Source: Candidatus Nomurabacteria bacterium UBA5155
GTDB taxonomy: Bacteria; Patescibacteriota; Minisyncoccia; Phycocordibacterales; UBA9973
Assembly (NCBI GenBank): GCA_002413705.1
Contig: DHXN01000005.1
Coordinates: forward strand, 495 to 24,912
Length of the DNA stretch: 24,418 nucleotides
Reading direction: 5' to 3'
Position 1 is the stretch's first letter, and every line of letters begins with the position of its first letter. Made by a program: the position numbers and the translations under genes. Shown in pieces: positions 16,071-23,259 of this stretch. Under the pieces are notes generated by a model that ran no database searches, had not been told where the DNA came from, and saw only the letters and a program-made list of their open reading frames with translations.

Positions 16071-16157
16071 AGGAGGATAGGAGATTCGAACTCCTGAAGG
16101 CTTTGACACCTTACTCACTTTCCAAGCGAGCGCACTAGACCGCTATGCGAATCCTCC
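16071..16157 (-). tRNA. tRNA-Ser (anticodon GGA)
   Basis: The cloverleaf folds fully: acceptor stem GGAGGAT with ATCCTCC, D arm GCAT/GTGC with A14, G15, G18, G19 and A21, anticodon stem CTCGC/GTGAG with loop TTGGAAA (anticodon GGA), a long class II variable arm with an AAGG/CCTT stem, and T arm AGGAG-TTCGAAT-CTCCT. The long variable arm and GGA anticodon identify serine, reading UCC and UCU. CCA is not encoded. The discriminator base is T rather than the usual G. No separate promoter is obvious, and a strong hairpin ends 6 nt upstream of the 5' end. Confidence 0.97.
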
Positions 16158-16162
16158 AAAAT

Positions 16163-16195
16163 AAAGAGGTCACTTAGCAGTGTGACCTCTTTTTA
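16163..16195. terminator. Strong hairpin between the 36-aa gene and tRNA-Ser
   Basis: AAAGAGGTCAC (16163-16173) and GTGACCTCTTT (16182-16192) form a perfect 11-bp stem with an 8-nt loop. On the minus strand it is followed by a T-rich tail that runs into the tRNA gene 6 nt later. On the plus strand TTTTT follows. It is probably the terminator of the 36-residue gene, but it could also act as a processing signal in a shared transcript with the tRNA. Confidence 0.75.
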
Positions 16196-16196
16196 C

Positions 16197-16307
16197 TTAA
16201 CTATCTTTCCAGCCGCGATAAAACAAATAACTCATACCGACTACAACAGTGATTCCTACTGCTACTACTCCTACACATAGCTCAAAAAAACGTACGGTCT
16301 TTTTCAT
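16197..16307 (-). CDS. 36-residue single-helix membrane protein
   Basis: A short ATG-TAA frame encodes MKKTVRFFELCVG, then a Val/Gly-rich hydrophobic helix (about residues 10-31), then a short YRGWKDS tail. This is the layout of a small single-span membrane protein with its N-terminus inside. The expression signals are unusually complete: promoter TTGACA-N16-TAGAAT, the only clear Shine-Dalgarno seen in this window (AAGGAG, 5 nt from the ATG), and a hairpin terminator 4 nt after the stop. It lies between htpX and tRNA-Ser. No known family is recognised, and function is unknown. Confidence 0.75.
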   Translation of the reverse strand: MKKTVRFFELCVGVVAVGITVVVGMSYLFYRGWKDS

Positions 16308-16312
16308 AAAAT

Positions 16313-16318
16313 CTCCTT
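16313..16318 (-). promoter_or_regulatory. Shine-Dalgarno of the 36-aa gene
   Basis: AAGGAG on the minus strand, 5 nt before the ATG at 16307. It is notable because neighbouring genes lack such a site. Confidence 0.85.
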
Positions 16319-16326
16319 TTTCTTTT

Positions 16327-16354
16327 ATTCTACCCTATTTATCTATATTGTCAA
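16327..16354 (-). promoter_or_regulatory. Promoter of the 36-aa gene (and possibly tRNA-Ser)
   Basis: A perfect -35 TTGACA (16349-16354), a 16-nt spacer and TAGAAT (16327-16332) on the minus strand, giving a leader of roughly 12-14 nt that includes the Shine-Dalgarno. It lies in the gap after the htpX stop. Confidence 0.85.
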
Positions 16355-16370
16355 AAAATCCCAAAAATGT

Positions 16371-17273
16371 TTACATCGCCATATCACGCAGCACGGCAAT
16401 ACGCTTCTCTGTTGGTGGATGCGTCATGAACAATTGTGAAATACCGCGCATGGCACGACTGCCGAATGGGTTGCTGATGTACATGTGCGCGGTGGCATTG
16501 TTGGCGGTTTTCATCGGATCACCATAGGCTTGGATTTTTTCCAATGCGGTTGCCAGCCCTTCTGGATAGCGAGTCAGCAATGCGCCCGACGCATCAGCCA
16601 AATATTCACGCTTGCGAGAGATTGCTAGCTGTATCAGTGTAGCCACGATCGGCGATAAAATAATAAAAACAATACCGACAATTGCCAAGATGTTGCCGCC
16701 CTGCCCTTCGCCGTCGTTGCGACGATTCATGCCGCCCCACCACAAACTTCGAGTGAAAATATTTGCGATGATTGAAACAAATCCCACCAGCACTGCCACC
16801 ATGCTCTGCAGTAAAATATCTCTGTTGCCGATGTGACTCATTTCATGCGCCAGCACTCCTTCGAGTTCTGTTTGTGTCATCATGTCGAGCAAACCCTGGG
16901 TGACTGCAATGCTTGCATGTTTGGCATCACGACCGGTGGCAAATGCATTTGGTGCGTCATCAGGAATGATAAACACTTTTGGTTTTGGCAGTCCGGCAGT
17001 GATGGCGAGATTCTCCACAACATGATTGAGTGTCGGGTATGTTTCTTCGTCGGCGGGTACTGCCTGTGCCATTGAAAGCGCAATTTTATCTGAGTACCAA
17101 TACCCGGCAATGTTCATACCAACCGCAAAAATAATCGCGATCGTCAGAATATCCGGTGACTGATAGGTATAGGAGAGAAAGTATCCCAATCCCACCACCA
17201 CAGCCAAAAAGACCGCGACAAGCAGCCATGTCTTATTGATATTTTCAGATCTATGTGTGTACAATGTCGCCAT
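16371..17273 (-). CDS. htpX: Membrane-bound zinc metalloprotease HtpX (family M48)
   Basis: HtpX is an inner-membrane protease that degrades misfolded membrane proteins. Two N-terminal helices (about 16-34 and 41-58) precede the catalytic domain, and two more lie near 155-172 and 195-216. The zinc site is HEMSH (143-147), with the third ligand Glu223 in SRKREYLADASGALLT. NAFATGRD (109-116) and the C-terminal MTHPPTEKRI are family hallmarks. At 300 residues it is full length. It lies 15 nt downstream of lemA; the lemA-htpX pairing recurs in many bacteria. The spacer has no Shine-Dalgarno, so initiation may rely on coupling or on another mechanism. Confidence 0.96.
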   Translation of the reverse strand: MATLYTHRSENINKTWLLVAVFLAVVVGLGYFLSYTYQSPDILTIAIIFAVGMNIAGYWYSDKIALSMAQAVPADEETYPTLNHVVENLAITAGLPKPKVFIIPDDAPNAFATGRDAKHASIAVTQGLLDMMTQTELEGVLAHEMSHIGNRDILLQSMVAVLVGFVSIIANIFTRSLWWGGMNRRNDGEGQGGNILAIVGIVFIILSPIVATLIQLAISRKREYLADASGALLTRYPEGLATALEKIQAYGDPMKTANNATAHMYISNPFGSRAMRGISQLFMTHPPTEKRIAVLRDMAM

Positions 17274-17288
17274 TAAAAAGTTGTGGGG

Positions 17289-17840
17289 TTAGAACTGAAC
17301 TTGCACTGGCTGTTGCGCAGCATCGTCAGCTGCAAGATCAAAGTAATTTTTCTTTTGGAAACCAAAGAGGTGTCCAATAAGGTTTGAAGGACTGCGATCA
17401 AGTTTGGTATTATAGTCGCGAACATTGCCGTTATAGAAACGACGAGCTGCTTGAATTTTGTTTTCTGTATCAGAAAGTTCTGTCTGCAGTGCCAAGAAGT
17501 TTGTATTGGCTTTTAGTTCCGGATACGCTTCAGAAATAGCGAAGAGTGACTTCAATGTGCCGCTGAGTTCGCCTTCTGCTTGTGCAGCGCCCGGTGTGCC
17601 CTGCGCGCTGATCGCTTTGGCACGAGCTTCAGTCACTTTTTCAAATGCCGTGCTTTCGTGCGCTGCATACCCTTTCACGGTATTTACCAAGTTTGGAATC
17701 AAGTCATAGCGACGCTTCAGCTGCACTTCGATGTCAGCCCAAGCCTCTTCTGCGCGATTACGCCCTGTAACAAAACCGTTATAGGTAACGAAAAAATACA
17801 GTACTATTAAAACTATCAGTGCGATTAAAATCCATGTCAT
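17289..17840 (-). CDS. lemA: LemA family protein
   Basis: One N-terminal transmembrane helix (about residues 3-20) is followed by the LemA core: NRAEEAWADIEVQLKRRYDL, IPNLVNTVKGYAAHE, a segment around EAYPELKANTNF, and ENKIQAARRFYNGNVRDYN. The rest is a helical domain facing outward. LemA proteins are widespread and their biochemical role is still poorly defined; the fixed link to htpX suggests envelope quality control. It lies 16 nt after the secF stop and 15 nt before htpX. A TATAAT box ends 8 nt before the ATG, so it may also have its own near-leaderless promoter. At 183 residues it is a normal length. Confidence 0.95.
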   Translation of the reverse strand: MTWILIALIVLIVLYFFVTYNGFVTGRNRAEEAWADIEVQLKRRYDLIPNLVNTVKGYAAHESTAFEKVTEARAKAISAQGTPGAAQAEGELSGTLKSLFAISEAYPELKANTNFLALQTELSDTENKIQAARRFYNGNVRDYNTKLDRSPSNLIGHLFGFQKKNYFDLAADDAAQQPVQVQF

Positions 17841-17848
17841 ATGGTCGC

Positions 17849-17854
17849 ATTATA
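17849..17854 (-). promoter_or_regulatory. Candidate -10 of lemA-htpX
   Basis: A perfect TATAAT on the minus strand in the 16-nt gap after secF, ending 8 nt before the lemA ATG. No good -35 or TGn extension is seen, so this is weaker than the other sites of the same layout. Confidence 0.4.
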
Positions 17855-17856
17855 CA

Positions 17857-18750
17857 CTATTTCTTCTGAGCTTGCTGCATCACTACCAGCAATGGTGACG
17901 CCAAGAAGATCGATGAATACGTTCCGAAGAACATACCAACCGCCAATGTAATGGCAAAGAGTTTAGTGCTTGCCGGTCCGAAAAATGCCAATGACAGCAC
18001 CATCACCAACACGACAAATGAAGTATTGATAGAGCGCACAAATGTTTCTGACAAACTTTCTCCCACCAGCTCTGGGAATGACTTGCTTGCAGTTGAACCT
18101 TTCAAGTGTTCACGAATACGATCGAACACCACAATGGTGTCGGCAACAGACAGACCGAGTGTTGTTAGCAGTGCCACAATAAATAGTGTATCAACTTGCG
18201 CGCCATAGAAGTGACCAAGCAATGCAAATACCCCGGCAGGAATAATGATGTCGTGAATCAATGCGATGATCACCGCAATACCATACTTCCATGAAGATAC
18301 CGGTTTTGATACTTTGCGAAATGCATATGCCACAAACAAAATGATTGCGATCAATACCAAAATGATTGAAGCGATAGATTTACGTTTCAATTCAGTGCCG
18401 ACTGATGGGCCGATAGAAGTGAAACTGGTTTGAGTCACTGTTTGTGCGGGATCAACAGTGGCTGCAGTGAGCAGTGCTGCGCGCTGACTGTCAGTGATAG
18501 TGGCAGTTTCAATCATGAAGCCTTGTGTGCCAACCGGCTGCACCAGCGCATTAGTAAAACCAGCTTTTGTAACAGCAGCGCTAACGATAGCGGTAGTGGG
18601 ACGCAGACCAGAGTACTGCACTTCAAGCGCTGAACCACCTTTGAAATCGATACCGAGTGGAAGTCCGAAGACGATCAGTGACACGATTGCAGCAGTGACG
18701 AAAAATGCTGATAGAGAAATGAATAGAGTTTTAAATTTGATGACAAACAT
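17857..18750 (-). CDS. secF: Protein translocase subunit SecF
   Basis: SecF works with SecD to drive late steps of Sec protein export using the proton or sodium gradient. The first helix (about 8-27) is followed by the SecF signature LGIDFKGGSALEVQ, a periplasmic P1 domain, and five membrane helices in the second half with the conserved GLSVADTIVVFDRIREH and SINTSFVVLVMVLSLAFFG segments. The start was set at the ATG at 18748-18750 (MFVIKFKTLF), 1 nt after the secD stop, rather than at an upstream codon inside secD. That gives 297 residues, a normal length. No Shine-Dalgarno precedes it, so it is probably coupled to secD. Confidence 0.96.
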   Translation of the reverse strand: MFVIKFKTLFISLSAFFVTAAIVSLIVFGLPLGIDFKGGSALEVQYSGLRPTTAIVSAAVTKAGFTNALVQPVGTQGFMIETATITDSQRAALLTAATVDPAQTVTQTSFTSIGPSVGTELKRKSIASIILVLIAIILFVAYAFRKVSKPVSSWKYGIAVIIALIHDIIIPAGVFALLGHFYGAQVDTLFIVALLTTLGLSVADTIVVFDRIREHLKGSTASKSFPELVGESLSETFVRSINTSFVVLVMVLSLAFFGPASTKLFAITLAVGMFFGTYSSIFLASPLLVVMQQAQKK

Positions 18751-18751
18751 A

Positions 18752-20101
18752 TTATTTTTTGTTAGTAATAAATCCACTACTAAAGAGGAATCGTCCGAAC
18801 TTGCTGTGAGTCGGTGTTGGCAATGATTTCAAGAAAAGACGAGTGATAGTGATGGCAGAAATCAAACTGATGATAACACCAAGACCAAATGTCAGCGCAA
18901 AGCCTTTGATCAATGAGCTGCCGAAGAAGAACAAGATACATGCAATGATGATACTTGAAATGTTTGCATCACGGATCGATGTCCATGCGCGTTCAAAGCC
19001 AACACTGAGTGCATCCCCCACCGCTCGTCCGCGAACACGTTCTTCACGCGCTCGTTCAAAGATCAGAATGTTTGCATCAACGGCCATACCAATGGAAATA
19101 ATAAATCCGGCAATACCCGCAGCAGAAAGTGTCACGGGAATAAGTTTGTACAGTGCCAACGTGATAACAGTATAGAGAGCAAGCGCAACTACAGCCACCA
19201 ATCCCGGCAAACGATACCAAACCAGCAGGAAGAGTCCGACAAGAATAAATCCAATCAATGCAGCCGTCACACCGGCGTGTGTAGCCTGTACACCAAGACT
19301 TGGACCGACTGTTTCTGTGGAGATCAGACTGATCGGCACTGGTAGCGCGCCTGAGTTTAGATTGGTCACCAAGTCACGAGCTTGTGTCGGAGTGAAGCTG
19401 CCGGAAATCACCGCAGTACCGTCAGTGATCGGTTCGCGCACCACCGGCGCTGAAATTACTTGTCCATCGAGATAGATGGCGACAATTTTACCAACATTGT
19501 CTTTGGTGATTTGTGCAAACAGTTTTGTGCCGGCATCATCAAATTGCAAACTAACTGTTGGTTCATTGGTACCTTGCGCAAAGATGAGCTGAGCCTGTTT
19601 CAAGTAGCTGCCGTTCAAGCCGGTAGTGACAAATTGTGGCTGAAGATTCAAACTAATTTTTCCATCTGGCCCAACGGTCGCTTGCTGCGGCGCGGCATCA
19701 GACTGCACTTTGAATTCAAGCAACGGTGTTTGACCGATCAACGCTTCAGCCTTGGTGATATCAGTCACGCCAGGAAGTTCAACGGAAAGCTGGTGTGTGT
19801 TGGTTGATCCAAAACCGCCAGTTTGCACCTGTACGACAGGTTCTGACACGCCAAATGCATTGACACGACGTTCAATCACATTGCGTACTGAGTTCATTGA
19901 TGTGTCAATATTGGCAGCGGGAATCTGGCTGACATCAGCCTGATAAATGAGATGACTTCCCCCCGACAGATCCAGCCCAAGACGAAACGGATAATGAGCA
20001 AGCACAGTGGGCGGATGTGCCTCTTGTGAGCGTATCACTGCCCATCCCAGAGCGATTCCAACTACTAATACAATAACAGCAATAATTCTCTTTTTCAGCA
20101 T
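18752..20101 (-). CDS. secD: Protein translocase subunit SecD
   Basis: SecD is the partner of SecF in the SecDF export motor. An N-terminal helix (about 5-23) is followed by the signature FRLGLDLSGGSHLIYQ, a large periplasmic P1 domain with RRVNAFGVSEPVVQ and the conserved base/head segments (VAIYLDGQVISAPVV, ITDGTAVISGSF), then five membrane helices containing GFIISIGMAVDANILIFERAREE. At 449 residues it is somewhat shorter than many SecD proteins but complete in domains. It is the first gene of secD-secF. A promoter with a TAGAAT ending 9 nt before the ATG is present, in the gap after the PAP2 gene. Confidence 0.97.
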   Translation of the reverse strand: MLKKRIIAVIVLVVGIALGWAVIRSQEAHPPTVLAHYPFRLGLDLSGGSHLIYQADVSQIPAANIDTSMNSVRNVIERRVNAFGVSEPVVQVQTGGFGSTNTHQLSVELPGVTDITKAEALIGQTPLLEFKVQSDAAPQQATVGPDGKISLNLQPQFVTTGLNGSYLKQAQLIFAQGTNEPTVSLQFDDAGTKLFAQITKDNVGKIVAIYLDGQVISAPVVREPITDGTAVISGSFTPTQARDLVTNLNSGALPVPISLISTETVGPSLGVQATHAGVTAALIGFILVGLFLLVWYRLPGLVAVVALALYTVITLALYKLIPVTLSAAGIAGFIISIGMAVDANILIFERAREERVRGRAVGDALSVGFERAWTSIRDANISSIIIACILFFFGSSLIKGFALTFGLGVIISLISAITITRLFLKSLPTPTHSKFGRFLFSSGFITNKK

Positions 20102-20110
20102 AGTGCGACC

Positions 20111-20139
20111 ATTCTATCCTTTTTCAGAGCTAAAAACAA
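20111..20139 (-). promoter_or_regulatory. Promoter of secD-secF
   Basis: TTGTTT (20134-20139), a 17-nt spacer and TAGAAT (20111-20116) on the minus strand. The -10 ends 9 nt before the secD ATG, so the leader would be about 3 nt. Confidence 0.6.
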
Positions 20140-20144
20140 GCAAA

Positions 20145-20678
20145 TTATTGCAGCTGCAAAGTCTCCTTTTTCACGAAAAAATGCTGCAATAATTTGGGAA
20201 TAACATATCCCAACAAGAAGCCAACACCGACATCGAGCGGATAATGCACACCTACATAGATGCGCGCAATGCCAACAATAAATGCAAATGCAAAAAGTAG
20301 TGTGCCGAGTCGCTTATTATAGACATAGACTGCGGTTGCCATTGCCATCGTTAGTGCCGCATGTCCCGATGGAAATGAATAACTGGCAGGCAGACTGATC
20401 AGCGTGTGAATATTTGGCACTGTTTTGAAGGGACGAGGAAATGCCACTAACACTTTCACCGCCGACACAACAATCAATGTTGACAGCAAAGAACATGTGA
20501 TAAATATCATGCCACTTTTTCTCCACGGTAAATATATACCAAAATAATATGCCACAGCAGCACCGACTATCAAAAGAGTGATCAATGAAGTTACAATGAT
20601 AAAAAATGTATCCAGCGGTCGATAGTAGCCGACTGCGTTGTTTACGAATTCAAAAATACGAGTATTAATATTGGGCAT
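20145..20678 (-). CDS. PAP2-family membrane phosphatase
   Basis: This is a lipid-phosphate phosphatase with all three family motifs: KVLVAFPRP (K75, R82), SFPSGH (101-106) and ARIYVGVHYPLD (R139, H145, D149). About five to six membrane helices surround them. Its place directly after rodA, overlapping its end, suggests a role in recycling undecaprenyl pyrophosphate for cell-wall synthesis, though a phospholipid substrate is equally compatible. The start was set at the ATG at 20676-20678 (MPNINTR), 14 nt inside rodA, giving 177 residues; an ATG 15 nt further upstream (MNFLV) is an alternative. No Shine-Dalgarno precedes either. Confidence 0.9.
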   Translation of the reverse strand: MPNINTRIFEFVNNAVGYYRPLDTFFIIVTSLITLLIVGAAVAYYFGIYLPWRKSGMIFITCSLLSTLIVVSAVKVLVAFPRPFKTVPNIHTLISLPASYSFPSGHAALTMAMATAVYVYNKRLGTLLFAFAFIVGIARIYVGVHYPLDVGVGFLLGYVIPKLLQHFFVKKETLQLQ

Positions 20679-21792
20679 AACCAAGAAATTCATTATTGAT
20701 ATCGTTTCTGTGCATTGCGCGCTCATAGCGAGACATTGATAAAATAATCCCCAAACCAATACATTCTCCTAACAAGTGCGACCCGCCATAGCTCATAAAC
20801 GGCAGCGGAATACCGGTCACCGGCATGATACCAATATTCATACCAATATTGACGACCATGTGCCCGAAGAGTAGTAATGCAAAACCGGCGCAAAACAATG
20901 TTTCAAAGTTTGATGCACCCCGCCGGGCATGGACCATGATTCTCCACAGCACCACAATAAAACAAATGATGACAATCAGTGCACCAATGAAGCCCCACTC
21001 CTCAGTGAAAGCAGCAAAGATGAAATCTGTCTGATATTCCGGCAAATAGTTCAAGCGTGACTGAGTGCCATAACCAAGACCTTTGCCAAGTACTCCGCCA
21101 CTACCGACCGCAATCACTGATTCATATGCATTGTATCCACGGCCGCGAATGTCAGCACTGGGATTGATAAATGTATAGATACGCGCTTTCTGATAAGGTT
21201 TGAAAACAAACATCCACATCAACGAAAATACCACAGCGAGGGCTCCTAGAATGACCAAAATCTGTCGTTTGGAAATACCCGACATCAGCGCCATGCCCAG
21301 CCATAGCCCCGCTATCACCAACGCTGATCCGAAGTCCGGTTGCAGCATGATCAAAGCAATCGGCAGAATCGCGTACACCGCTGATATGAGCAAGTGTTTA
21401 AAGCGCGCAATTTCAATGTGTCGTCGAGAAAAATATTTGGCCAGCACCATGATCACCAGCAGCTTCACAATGTCAGCCGGCTCAAATGAAAAAAATCCGA
21501 AGCTGAACCAACTCTTTGCTCCTTTGATAGTCTTGCCCAGCACCAATACTGCCAACAACAACACAAGTGACGCGATATAAAAAAGAATAATATATCGTGA
21601 GTCACGCAAGAATCGCATGTCGGCGCGAGCAATGCTGATCACAACAATTGCGCCGACCGCTATCCAAATCAATTGGCGTGAGAAAAATCCGGCTTGCGGA
21701 CCAAACGATGTCATCGTTGCCAATCCTCCCAAAATTATTGGAACGATTGCTAAAATCAAAATCCAGTCAATATGTTCTGTGAACTTTTTCAT
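20665..21792 (-). CDS. rodA: RodA/FtsW-type peptidoglycan glycosyltransferase (SEDS family)
   Basis: This polytopic SEDS protein polymerises glycan strands from lipid II, normally together with a class B penicillin-binding protein. About ten membrane helices are visible. The family segments include GAKSWFSFGFFSFEPADIVKLL, MLQPDFGSALV, the loop YESVIAVGSGGVLGKGLGYG with QTDFIFAAFTEEWGF, and NIGMNIGIMPVTGIPLPFMSYGGS near the C-terminus. The conserved Asp lies in EYQTDFIF. At 375 residues it matches RodA better than FtsW, which usually has longer tails, but the split is not certain from sequence alone. Its ATG shares one base with the stop of the upstream gene (TAATG), and its 3' end overlaps the PAP2 gene. 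Confidence 0.95.
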   Translation of the reverse strand: MKKFTEHIDWILILAIVPIILGGLATMTSFGPQAGFFSRQLIWIAVGAIVVISIARADMRFLRDSRYIILFYIASLVLLLAVLVLGKTIKGAKSWFSFGFFSFEPADIVKLLVIMVLAKYFSRRHIEIARFKHLLISAVYAILPIALIMLQPDFGSALVIAGLWLGMALMSGISKRQILVILGALAVVFSLMWMFVFKPYQKARIYTFINPSADIRGRGYNAYESVIAVGSGGVLGKGLGYGTQSRLNYLPEYQTDFIFAAFTEEWGFIGALIVIICFIVVLWRIMVHARRGASNFETLFCAGFALLLFGHMVVNIGMNIGIMPVTGIPLPFMSYGGSHLLGECIGLGIILSMSRYERAMHRNDINNEFLGYAQY

Positions 21793-22586
21793 TAAAGGGA
21801 TGTGGCGTTGAAAGGATTAAAGCGAGGAATGATTTCTACTCGAGCAATATTTGCGATGCTATACGGCCAAGTGAAATACATGGTGGTACTTTGCAGACCA
21901 GAAAGCGACGGCAATAACTCTTTGGAAGCAGTGATGGCATTGCCGTCCTTGTCATAGAAAATCGCCACAACATCGAGATTGCTGAAGTTAAAACGAGATT
22001 GATTTTGCAATGTTGCAGTCAGTCTGGTAGCAACACCTCCGGGCACCGCACTACTGAAAGTACTGATAGTGTTGTGATCAGTATTGATAACTACCTGTGA
22101 AAAATTCGGAGAAACTTTTTTCCAAGAGATTGGATCAACAAAAGAAAATCGCGCCAGACTGACGGTGCCATTGGCAATCGGAATCAGTGTTTCGACAATG
22201 GCACTGTTCCCTGCCGGTCCTAGAAATGTTGTACCTGTACGATCTGCGATCTGATTGTTATCCGCGTCATAGAGTTTGAATTCATAGCCGACACTTTTTG
22301 CTGATGCAATTGGATAGTCATGTGTGATATATGCCACTGCATCTACCAGACCAGGAGTCACAGGAAATACTCTGACCCATTCGATAACAGGATCAGCTAA
22401 TTGACTGGGGCAATAGACATTGCAACCACCACCACAGTCCACCCCTGTCTCATTGCCGTTTTGTTTATGATCGAAACATGTCGGTGTGATATTGGTAACA
22501 TTGTGAATGATCGCAAAAGCAACCACGCCAAAAAATACCAATACCAGTGCTACATATGTTAACTTCCGCCGTTCTGCCCAATCCAT
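21792..22586 (-). CDS. Membrane-anchored extracellular protein with a CxD...NGxE...DCGGxC motif, 264 aa
   Basis: After a short charged N-terminus (MDWAERRKL) there is one membrane helix (about 10-28). A Cys motif follows with C37, D39, N43-G44, E46, D50-C51-G-G, C55 and C59. This short motif is familiar from cell-surface proteins and may bind calcium or form disulfides. The remainder (65-264) is beta-rich, with repeated Val/Thr/Asn segments that look like one or two Ig-like folds. No catalytic motif is seen. It is the first gene of the rodA-PAP2 operon and overlaps rodA by one base, pointing to an envelope role. The start at 22586 was chosen because TATACT ends 8 nt before it; the longer TTG start would lie within that promoter. 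Confidence 0.8.
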   Translation of the reverse strand: MDWAERRKLTYVALVLVFFGVVAFAIIHNVTNITPTCFDHKQNGNETGVDCGGGCNVYCPSQLADPVIEWVRVFPVTPGLVDAVAYITHDYPIASAKSVGYEFKLYDADNNQIADRTGTTFLGPAGNSAIVETLIPIANGTVSLARFSFVDPISWKKVSPNFSQVVINTDHNTISTFSSAVPGGVATRLTATLQNQSRFNFSNLDVVAIFYDKDGNAITASKELLPSLSGLQSTTMYFTWPYSIANIARVEIIPRFNPFNATSL

Positions 22587-22594
22587 GTGTTCAC

Positions 22595-22603
22595 AGTATA
22601 GCA
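22595..22603 (-). promoter_or_regulatory. Extended -10 of the Cys-motif gene / rodA operon, predicted leaderless
   Basis: TGC-TATACT on the minus strand (TATACT at 22595-22600) ends 8 nt before the ATG at 22586. It is the same TGCTATACTGTG block that precedes the phosphoesterase gene at 14291. No -35 is needed or seen. Confidence 0.65.
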
Positions 22604-22606
22604 AAA

Positions 22607-23164
22607 CTAAGCAGCTTTTGGCTTGTCTAAATCAACCAGTGAAAAACCGAGGTCATTAAAAATGAGATTCCTAAGATATATTCCTCCAACAAGTAGCACT
22701 GAGTCTATATCAGCACCAACAGAAAACGCTCCAGTTTTTAATTTTTCTATCAATACAGCATCATTTTTTAATTCATTTACTGTCGATAAAATGCATTGCT
22801 CGGCATCGTATGGGTTTGAAATATTTTTACTTTTTATTACTGCGAACAGATCATTCTTTTTGTCATCAATGATTTCTTTTATCCCACTTCCCTCAAGAAT
22901 ATTCTCACCTTGAATATTCAACTGACGAGGAGAACTAGCGGGTGCGAATGTATCTTTCCATACTGATTTCACTCTATCCTCGACAACTACAAATCTTTCC
23001 CGCAAATCTTTTAAATCAGGCTGTATATTTTTACGCACCAAATCATCTAAACTATCAATCACTTGCAATTTTTTGCCTATACTAATAAACATATTAACAA
23101 TGACAGGTATCCCAACCAAAATTATCAATCCATCAACTATTTGTATTGCATTATTCCAATTCAT
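22607..23164 (-). CDS. Hypothetical protein with one N-terminal membrane helix, 185 aa
   Basis: The N-terminus (MNWNNAIQIVDG) leads into a membrane helix (about 9-28), then a charged helical stretch with LRERFVVVEDRVKSVWKD and a soluble C-terminal domain. That domain has SPRQLNIQGENILEGSGIKEII and ends in VLLVGGIYLRNLIFNDLGF. I recall this C-terminal pattern from scattered uncharacterised bacterial proteins, but cannot name a function. The frame is open further upstream, but a TATACT box ending 6 nt before the ATG at 23164 fixes the start there. The gene is AT-rich compared with rodA. It lies between the rRNA terminator and the envelope operon and is separated from the next gene by 20 nt. Confidence 0.7.
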   Translation of the reverse strand: MNWNNAIQIVDGLIILVGIPVIVNMFISIGKKLQVIDSLDDLVRKNIQPDLKDLRERFVVVEDRVKSVWKDTFAPASSPRQLNIQGENILEGSGIKEIIDDKKNDLFAVIKSKNISNPYDAEQCILSTVNELKNDAVLIEKLKTGAFSVGADIDSVLLVGGIYLRNLIFNDLGFSLVDLDKPKAA

Positions 23165-23170
23165 AACGAC

Positions 23171-23176
23171 AGTATA
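23171..23176 (-). promoter_or_regulatory. -10 of the 185-aa hypothetical gene, predicted leaderless
   Basis: TATACT on the minus strand, ending 6 nt before the ATG at 23164. It is followed by GT like the sites at 14294 and 22595. No clear -35 is seen. Confidence 0.55.
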
Positions 23177-23220
23177 CAACACGAGGATAAATTTCCCATT
23201 AAGAAATACTAAAGATTTAC

Positions 23221-23259
23221 ATAAGAAAAAGCACCAATATAATTGGTGCTTTTTCTTAT
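23221..23259. terminator. Terminator of the 23S-5S transcript
   Basis: A perfect 18-bp inverted repeat (23221-23238 with 23242-23259) with a 3-nt loop, a GCACCAAT/ATTGGTGC core and A/T runs on both sides. It lies about 13 nt past the 5S 3' end and can act in both directions, protecting the unknown gene to its left from rRNA read-through. Confidence 0.9.

Noticed and set aside
23221..23259. Inverted repeat as a possible CRISPR unit or insertion-sequence end
   Set aside because: A single perfect hairpin with A/T tails right after the 5S gene is fully explained as a terminator; no repeats or transposase nearby.
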